This document shows positions 5,573 to 13,400 of a stretch of 34,630 nt of DNA, piece by piece. Within the stretch, counting starts at the first letter, position 1; each line of letters opens with the position of its first letter. The position numbers and the translations under genes were made by a program. The notes beneath the pieces were generated by a model. That model made no database searches. It saw only the letters and a program-made list of their open reading frames with translations, and was not told the origin of the DNA. The stretch comes from Bacillota bacterium (GTDB taxonomy: Bacteria; Bacillota; Clostridia; Acetivibrionales; Acetivibrionaceae). The stretch lies in assembly GCA_023398495.1 (NCBI GenBank), contig JAEWSG010000107.1, forward strand, positions 1-34,630, in the 5' to 3' direction.

Positions 5573-8368
5573 TTATGACGCATTAGCTTCATTTATTTTA
5601 TCAGCTGTCTGCTGATGCATTAGTGAATAGTTTTGATTTTCAAACAAGATTAATGCTTTCCCATAAAACTCTATAGCTTTGTTTATATTTTCATCTCTAT
5701 CGCTTATTCCTGCCATATTCATGTATATGTCCCCCATATTATAGCACGTCATAGCGTAATATACCGGATAGTCATCAGCTGTGAAAATTTCAAGGGACTC
5801 TTCACATAATTTTAAAGCTTCTCTGATATTCTCTTCCTTGTTTGTAATAGTATAAATTCCATTAAATACTTTCCCTTTTTTAGCGGTAATTCTTGCATAC
5901 AGATATGAGGTTTGCTCTCCTTTTTCCGATAAAATATCCAAAGCTTCCTGATATGCGTTTAATGAGATTGTAAGATTTTTTTCATCTTTACTCAAATCTG
6001 CAAGTCTTTGGTGTATATCACCGTAATTCTCACGACACAATAAGTTATGCACAATATAATTTTTATCCTTAAGAAGCTCTGTTGCCTTATTATTTGCATC
6101 AATAGCCTTTAAAAGATTTTCTTCCGTTTCTTCTACATCGGACAAAATCGTGTATGCACGTGCGTAAACATATTGTATAAATCCATAAATATATGTATCG
6201 TCTTTTGCCCCCGGTATCTTCAAAGTCTTATCACATGCATCAAGGGCTTTCTTTATATTATCCCTTTTATTTGCTATTTCAGCCATATTTACATAGTTCT
6301 CAGCTATAAAAGCCTGTGAATACAAACATATTACCATATCCTTTTCTTTGGAAAAAAAGTCTAATGCTGCACTATACTCTTCAATGGACTTCATACTGTT
6401 TTCGATTGTATTTTCGATGGGAGCCAAATGCCGATAAGCATTCCCCGTATATAAGAAATTTTGCCAGTAATGATTCGGAAGATTATCTTTATTAAAGACT
6501 TTAAAACTATTATCAAATGCCTCAATAGCTTTCCTAATATTCCCCTTTGGATCATTAACATTTGATAATTGATTATAAGAATTCCCAATTTGCACATTAT
6601 CATACGCATAGTAAACAGGATATTCTTCCAGAGTATGAAACTTTAATGCCCCTTCATAATACTCAATGGCTTTACTGATATTATCTTCAAGATCACCATA
6701 TTCTGATAATGAATTATAGGCTGTACCTAAATGTGTACAAGTCTCGGCATAATAAAACGGGTACTTGTCCAGAGTGAAAATCTTTAAAGCTTCGTTAAAA
6801 AAACTTATGGCCTCGTTACAATTTCTTTCTCCTTCGCCATAGAACGCCAGCATAGTATAAATACGCCCTCTGTTAATCTGTGCCATTCCATAATTAAAAG
6901 GATACTCTCCTATAGTAAATACTTTTGATGTTTCATTTAAAGCATCCAGCCCTTTTCTCAGCCTCTTCTCACGCTCCTTACCAACTGGCGATACCATATA
7001 CGCAAATCCCAGATTATTATTATTGGCAGCATATTTGTAAGGATACATATCTATTGTATACACTCTCAGGCTTTCTTCAATTGCCTCTACAGTCTTACTA
7101 AAGTTTTCCTCGCTGGGTGCAATCATTAAATACTGCAGATATAACGTACTAAGATTTGCTTGTATATGTGCATATCCTCCCGGGTCGGAATCAATAGTAA
7201 TATTTTTCAGTGCATCCTTGTAGGAAATGATTCCTCTTTTCAAATCCTCTTGATCCCCTCTTACCCTGAAATAGTAAGTGTAAGCCAATCCCTGTTGAAG
7301 TCTTACTAAAGAAAACTTCTCCGGATAATCCTCTTCCGTCCAGACACTCAAAACATCTTCAAAAGCTTTAAGTGATTCTATTATATTTGCTTCCATATCT
7401 TTTGTATGCAATAAGCTCCCATAAATAATCCCTTTTAAGAACTGGGCACCTGCATATTGATATGGATAATCAGCTTTGTTAAAATATTTTAACGCTTCTT
7501 CGGCATATGAAAGAGCCTTTAAATCATTATTTTCCATATCCCTTATCAACCCAAGGCAATAATAGGCTTTTCCCAAGCCAATATAAGCATAAGATCTATA
7601 TTCATCTTCTTTGATATTTTTCACAACCTCTTCATAAATCGAAATTGCTTTTAAAATATTCTCTTCCGAACTTGCTATTCCCGATATATCAAGATAAATA
7701 CTTCCAAGGTTAATCATCACATGACTATATTCTTCAGGATTTTGTGCACTTGAAATGGACTTAAGAATTTGTTTGTAACTACTCATCGCACCAATAAGAT
7801 TGTTTTCACTATATAGTTTATCTGCATTCGTTATATTATCGTCGACTTTACCTTTCTCATATCTCTTTGATATACTGACTATCATATTTCTGCCTACTGC
7901 CACATAATTATCATTTCCCTTAACAAAAATAATGTCCCTGTCTTTATCCCACAAATATATTGTTGTTGATTTCTCATCCCATTTATATTTTAATTCCAAT
8001 ACCTTTTCCATGATCTCCTGAGATGCCATAAGTCTTCCCTGTTCTATATACATTTTTAAAATTAAATTCTTTTCCGTTTCATCTATTTTAACAAAACTGC
8101 CATCCACATCAAATTCAACCTTCTTGCCATCTTTTGTACATATAACAGTTCTACTGCTTGCCTTCCAATCAACTACAAAGCCGAAAAGTTCAAACGTTTC
8201 TCTTATTGGTATAAAAATCTTATCCTCTTTGACACAAGGGTATGTACTGAATTTCACATCAAAATCATTAATCTTCACCTTCAAGCTTTCCGAAGCAGCA
8301 AAAGATCCTTTCTGAAACACTGCAACAAATAATAAGCAAATAAAAATCTTCAATATTTTTGTTTTCAA
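5573..8368 (-). CDS. secreted stalk-domain protein with about fifteen TPR-type repeats (long paralogue)
   Basis: The architecture matches the short paralogue at 484-2025: signal peptide (1-24, ending GSFA), a stalk/copper-amine-oxidase N-like domain (about 29-142), a glycine-rich motif (145-167), then a helical repeat array from about 175 to the end. The best-preserved units are exactly 47 residues, each carrying a Tyr-Pro pair, then Tyr-Ala, an LGxAY-like helix, a loop with Asn-Ile and a KAIxxYxxAL helix. They resemble the long TPR units known from cyanobacterial and clostridial scaffolds more than the canonical 34-residue TPR. The start is a TTG with GGGGGAG 6 nt upstream and the signal peptide directly after. 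It begins 155 bp after the radical SAM stop codon, with no clear terminator in that gap. Probable extracellular interaction scaffold; no enzyme motif. Confidence 0.87.
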   Translation of the reverse strand: MKTKILKIFICLLFVAVFQKGSFAASESLKVKINDFDVKFSTYPCVKEDKIFIPIRETFELFGFVVDWKASSRTVICTKDGKKVEFDVDGSFVKIDETEKNLILKMYIEQGRLMASQEIMEKVLELKYKWDEKSTTIYLWDKDRDIIFVKGNDNYVAVGRNMIVSISKRYEKGKVDDNITNADKLYSENNLIGAMSSYKQILKSISSAQNPEEYSHVMINLGSIYLDISGIASSEENILKAISIYEEVVKNIKEDEYRSYAYIGLGKAYYCLGLIRDMENNDLKALSYAEEALKYFNKADYPYQYAGAQFLKGIIYGSLLHTKDMEANIIESLKAFEDVLSVWTEEDYPEKFSLVRLQQGLAYTYYFRVRGDQEDLKRGIISYKDALKNITIDSDPGGYAHIQANLSTLYLQYLMIAPSEENFSKTVEAIEESLRVYTIDMYPYKYAANNNNLGFAYMVSPVGKEREKRLRKGLDALNETSKVFTIGEYPFNYGMAQINRGRIYTMLAFYGEGERNCNEAISFFNEALKIFTLDKYPFYYAETCTHLGTAYNSLSEYGDLEDNISKAIEYYEGALKFHTLEEYPVYYAYDNVQIGNSYNQLSNVNDPKGNIRKAIEAFDNSFKVFNKDNLPNHYWQNFLYTGNAYRHLAPIENTIENSMKSIEEYSAALDFFSKEKDMVICLYSQAFIAENYVNMAEIANKRDNIKKALDACDKTLKIPGAKDDTYIYGFIQYVYARAYTILSDVEETEENLLKAIDANNKATELLKDKNYIVHNLLCRENYGDIHQRLADLSKDEKNLTISLNAYQEALDILSEKGEQTSYLYARITAKKGKVFNGIYTITNKEENIREALKLCEESLEIFTADDYPVYYAMTCYNMGDIYMNMAGISDRDENINKAIEFYGKALILFENQNYSLMHQQTADKINEANAS

Positions 8369-8523
8369 TATCTTCTCCCCCAGACTTTATTTATGATAAT
8401 TTTCTTATATCTTATCATTTAATCCAGGCAAAAAAAAGAAAACATATGTACAGTTTCACAATGTTTCCAGTATTTGTTTGATTTTATTTATTAACACTAT
8501 TAACACACAAAATTTTTACATTT

Positions 8524-10386
8524 CTATTTTAACAGCGTATCAAAGTCAAAGTCAAAATCTTGATTCTCTCCAAAACCTTTGCTTTCCATATTTATGTACT
8601 CCACCATTGCTTCCACTGTATGGCTTTCATCAAATTCACCATTTTCACTGTTATGAATCCATATTTGAGGTGCAGGCTTTGAAGCTTCATATTCAGTCTT
8701 TTGTTTTTCACATTCAATGCTTATTTTCGCCAGAAGCCCTATATCAAGACAATTATTCCTGTTGCAGGCGTCAACCAGAAGTTCTTTAAACTCGTCAGGA
8801 GAAAGTTTTTCCTCAGTGCTCTTCAATAAACTGCTGTCATTAAGAAGTCTTACTATAATATCAGGTTCCTTAGTTCTTCTTAGTATAGTTGACACAGTAG
8901 CTCTGTACGTATTGAAAAGATAATTAAACAGTCTGATTTTCCTGTCAATTTCGTTTACAACCTCTATTGCCATATTTCGTGGATTAAACACTCTCATATC
9001 ACAAGAACTTTCTCTATTGTTTATATAGGTTTCTTTTATATAATCAATATAGTGTTTTATATTCCTTACTTTCATCTCAATATCGTACTTTTCGGGGTAG
9101 AAAAATATGAGTGAACCCGGGTCGGTAGAAAAATTAAAATATTCCTGCTCCACAAAATCGGAGTATTTTATAGCCAGCTTCATTATGTACTTTAATGTGT
9201 CGGTTATTGTCTTTTCTGTATCCCTTACGAGAAAATACCCGTAATATAACTGAATTTTTATATTGTCCTTTTTCTGTATGTAGTCAAGGCATTTCTCCAA
9301 CTGATCATTAGAATAATAGAGCCTTACATCCTTGTTTATCTTTCTTAATTCTTCTACTCCGGTTTCCGGTGAAATCTCCATCATCACATGTCTTGCACAC
9401 TCTGAAAAAGCATCAATAAGTGCATTTGAAGGAAGTCTCCAGGATCCGTAAATAAAATTGATGTCGATGCCTTCCTCTTTAATTCTTCTGAGCAGTTTTA
9501 TATACCATTCATCGCTTCCTTCAAACTCAAAGCATGTATACATGGTACGAAATCCCATAGAAACAGCATTTTTGATAGTCTGTATTACTGAGTCCATTGA
9601 CCTTACCGAAGCACATCCTCTGTTGTTCATTCGTCTTTGTGCTTCACAATTTCCTCCACAAAACAGGCATGCATACTGGCAGCCCCTTCCTATACAAAGA
9701 AAAAACAAGGACTCTTCGTTAACAGCCTCGAATCTTGTCCAGAATTTACAAAGCAGACGATACTGTTCCCACTCTCTTAGGAGGTCAAATGCCGTATAAT
9801 CCAATCTGTCCATATCCTCTGCTGTTCCAACATAGGAGAATTGGTTCAGTTTTACCCTTCCCGCTCCATCCCTCCACACCAGATTTTGTACTCTCCCCAA
9901 TAGTTCAGGCCTTTGTTCATTGTTTGCAGGGTTATTAAGTTTAAGCCTTTGCAATGCTTTACACAACTCAACTAATGGTACTTCACCGTCCCCTCTTATT
10001 ACAGCGTCAACCTGCTTAAAGTCCTGAATTATTTCCTCACAAAACAAACTAGCAGTATACCCCCCAAGGAATACAAATATATTGGGATTTATTTTCTTAA
10101 TCAGCTCTGCAGCATCCATTACCACAAGGCTTTGATTTGCCCAGTGGCAGTCAAAGCCCACTAAATCCACTTTACTAAAGTCAGTTGTATTAAAAAGGGT
10201 TTTACTATCCACCAGATCAGAATGTATCAACTCTACATCAAATCCGTTTTCTCTCAAGACGCTGCCTAAAGCACAAAAGCCTATAGGCATAAAGAAAATA
10301 TTTTTTTGTGCATTATCCTCATTGTTTGCCAGGTTTTTATTGCCGCAGTGAATCAGCTTTACGCAAAAACGCTTGTTTGAATCCAT
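8524..10386 (-). CDS. cobalamin-binding radical SAM enzyme (biosynthetic tailoring)
   Basis: Residues about 30-150 form a B12-binding Rossmann domain (MPIGFCALGSVLRENGFDV near the start, FLGGYTAS and VIRGDGEVPLVEL later). The classical DxHxxG histidine motif is not seen, as in many cobalamin-dependent radical SAM proteins. A radical SAM domain follows with the 4Fe-4S cluster motif CxxxCxxC at Cys236, Cys240 and Cys243. A C-terminal extension of about 200 residues is helical and ends in an acidic Asp/Phe-rich tail. GGGGGGAC lies just upstream of the ATG. It starts 16 bp after the terminal NRPS, so it is probably co-transcribed and acts on that pathway. Family members methylate unactivated carbons or rearrange rings; which reaction applies here cannot be read from sequence. 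Confidence 0.88.
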   Translation of the reverse strand: MDSNKRFCVKLIHCGNKNLANNEDNAQKNIFFMPIGFCALGSVLRENGFDVELIHSDLVDSKTLFNTTDFSKVDLVGFDCHWANQSLVVMDAAELIKKINPNIFVFLGGYTASLFCEEIIQDFKQVDAVIRGDGEVPLVELCKALQRLKLNNPANNEQRPELLGRVQNLVWRDGAGRVKLNQFSYVGTAEDMDRLDYTAFDLLREWEQYRLLCKFWTRFEAVNEESLFFLCIGRGCQYACLFCGGNCEAQRRMNNRGCASVRSMDSVIQTIKNAVSMGFRTMYTCFEFEGSDEWYIKLLRRIKEEGIDINFIYGSWRLPSNALIDAFSECARHVMMEISPETGVEELRKINKDVRLYYSNDQLEKCLDYIQKKDNIKIQLYYGYFLVRDTEKTITDTLKYIMKLAIKYSDFVEQEYFNFSTDPGSLIFFYPEKYDIEMKVRNIKHYIDYIKETYINNRESSCDMRVFNPRNMAIEVVNEIDRKIRLFNYLFNTYRATVSTILRRTKEPDIIVRLLNDSSLLKSTEEKLSPDEFKELLVDACNRNNCLDIGLLAKISIECEKQKTEYEASKPAPQIWIHNSENGEFDESHTVEAMVEYINMESKGFGENQDFDFDFDTLLK

Positions 10387-10402
10387 TTTGTCCCCCCCAA
10401 AG

Positions 10403-13400
10403 TTATATTTTTAATAATCCACATATTTCAGTCAGTACCTGCTTTTCCATATCTCTTGCGGCTGCCAATTTCTCAATTATTTGCACCACAACCTCTTTAT
10501 CAGGTACCAGGTTATAGTCATTGTCGCCGGTAAAAGTATGTTTTAAGAATAATCGCCTTGCAGAATCAACAATATCCACAATCTTTTGATATTGATCAAG
10601 CAACTTTTCAAATCTATTCAGCCGATTGTACTTGCCTTTAACAAACTGCAATCTGCTATATAAGGATTTTTTATGTTCGAACATCAGATGCACAGCTCTA
10701 TAGTCAATAGTGATTACACCATCCATAAGTTTCATAAGATGTTCTATAACACCCTCGTATACATCCATACCATATTTTAATTGTTCAGGCCCCAGGTAAT
10801 ACTGGTCAAGCCTCTGGTCAAAAACTATCCTGAAGTCCTCTTTTGAAGTCACATAATCCTCCAGACTTGTCTTGAACCTTTCAAGGCTGAAAGGATATTC
10901 CTGCATAAAGTCTTTGGTTCGGAGAAGTTCAATAGCATTTGTTTCAGCCCATGGTGCAGAGCCCTTGTAGTATAATTTACCGCTCTCAAAAGCCTGTGAA
11001 AACAAATCATAGTCAAAATTCATTTTTGCAAATATTTGCTCAGCGTTAAAGCCAATCGCTTTGAACTTCCTTTGCGTGTTGTCATAGCCATAAACAAGAG
11101 AGTGATGCACATAGTGTTTCTTTTTATAGGCCAGTTTTTCAGGAATGTAGTACTCGTCTATGTTAATGATTACATAGTAACCAGAGTTTATTTTATCTAT
11201 TACATAATCAGTAATGTTGGTTACATCCTTAAGAAGTTCGTAGCCCAAATAAACCTCCTGGATCACTTCATTGTATGGTGCTCTCTCTTCTAGGAAATCC
11301 ATGATAAGCATACCATTTGCCTGTTTTTCAGTATATAGTCTGATATAGTGCTCATAATACCATGGGTGAAGCCTTTCGTCTGCTAATATTACACATATCG
11401 CCAGCGAATGGCAAAGATATGTTATAATATCGTTATGAAGCACCACTTTTAATTCCTTTGCATCAGTTTTATTAACTTGATAACGGTTTTTATTTTTTAC
11501 CTCGCAATTATCCATTATCTTGTTTTTGCAATAGGTAACTATATCAACAAGCACGTTTTTATAATTTTGAACTGTTTTCTGTACTTTTTTTTCGTCTAAA
11601 TATTTTGTGTTGTAGCCGACAATGAACTGAAGCTTTCCATTAGCAACCATGCCGTTAAAATCTATCAGATAATCATGAGTGTTGTTTTGGTTTATACTTC
11701 CTCCATAATTCTCATTACAAGGCAGCAGGAGGGCGGTTTTCCCCTTGTCCATATTATCAAACTGTCCTAAGTAGTTGAATGAAATCTCCGGTCTTAATGT
11801 ATTAAGAGCCTCGTTGCCGTTTAAATACCTTGCAATACCGTAATTTATACCCTTTGATGATACTCCCTTCAGGTTTTGCTTAATTTCTGCAAGAGTATTC
11901 TCTATGCTATCCCTTTTTTCAAGATAAACAGGATATATGCTTGTAAACCAACCTATTGTTCTCGAAAGGTTTACGCCTTCAATTATTTCTTCCCTGCCAT
12001 AACTCTCAAGCATAACCAGTAAACTATCAAGCTTAAATGCCTCTCCCAATGACACAGTCAGGGCGGTCAGTAATACATCGGTAATTTCAGTACCAAGAGC
12101 TTTATTGACTTCTGTTAACAGCATCTTTGTCTGCTCCTTATCCAGTTCAAAAAACACCTTACTATGATCCTTAAGATAATTCTCCTCTACTTTTTTGTTT
12201 GCCATTGTCTTAATTTTGTCACAATCTATACTTTCCCAATATTTTAAATCTAAAGACTTTTCGGCAGCGAAATCACTTAGCTTATCGCTCCATTCTTTAA
12301 ACGATGTTGTTTTAGAAGGAAGTATATCTTCCATCCCAGACCTGTAAAGCCTTTCTAAATCTTCAAGCAATATTCTCCAGGATACCCCATCTATTACAAG
12401 GTGGTGTACAGGAATTAAAAGCCTTCTGCCATTATCACCAAGTTCAAATATAAAAGCCTTTATGGGAAGATCTTTTTCAAGGTCAAAGCCGTCCTGAATT
12501 TTCTGCCCCAGCTCTTTAATCTTTTGTTTTTGAGTATCATAGTCATATTCCGATAAATCTATAACTTCCAGTTTAAACTTAACATCAGCTATTCCTCTAT
12601 TAAACTGAGTAACCTCTTCTCCATCCAGTTTGTACCCCATTCTTAGGGCATCGTGATGTTCAATTATATTTCTGAAGCAGTTTTCAAGGAGCACTAAATC
12701 AGTTTCTTTATCGATGCTAAAAAGGTTTGTCTGATTCCAATAGTGCTTATAACCTCTGTCCTTCTCAAAAAACCATTTTTGTATAGGAGTAAGGAGCACT
12801 TTACCGATGACTTCATCCTGTGAAATTGCTTCCTTTTTTTTCTTATAATCAACATTCTTTAGTATTTCAGAAATCGTTTTATGCCTTAAAACGTCCGACA
12901 CAGCTAAATTTATCCCTTGCTGTTCGGCCAGAGATGTAACTTGTATTGCTTTTATAGAATCACCGCCCAGATCGAAAAAATCATCCTTTATTCCGACCTT
13001 CTCAACTCCAAGTGCATCACTGTAAATTTGCGCCATTTTCTTTTCGTCATCATTATCCGGTGCTATATACTCAACCCCTGTATTAACATTGTTATAGGGC
13101 TCCGGCAACCTGTTTCTGTCCAGCTTTCCGTTTGATGTCATGGGCATTTTGGGCATTCGTACAAAGAAGGAAGGCACCATATAGGAAGGTAATTCCCTTA
13201 ACAGATACTCTCTGAGCTCAGACACTGTCAATTCTCTATCAGAAACCACATAGGCACATATGTAATTATTTCCTTCAGCATCTTTTCTCACCATAGCGAC
13301 AGCCTCTTTAACCTCTACATGCTTTAAAAGCTGGCTCTCAATTTCTCCGAGTTCTATCCTGTACCCCCTGATCTTAACCTGAAAATCCTTTCTTCCCATA

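Noticed and set aside
8470..8515. Direct repeat of TATTAACAC-like units in the gap after the radical SAM gene
   Set aside because: Only two short AT-rich copies; no array, no hairpin and no link to a gene.
10403..11473. A thioesterase or reductase release domain at the NRPS end
   Set aside because: No GxSxG or Rossmann GxxGxxG motif is present; the Cys and His signature points to a papain-like fold.
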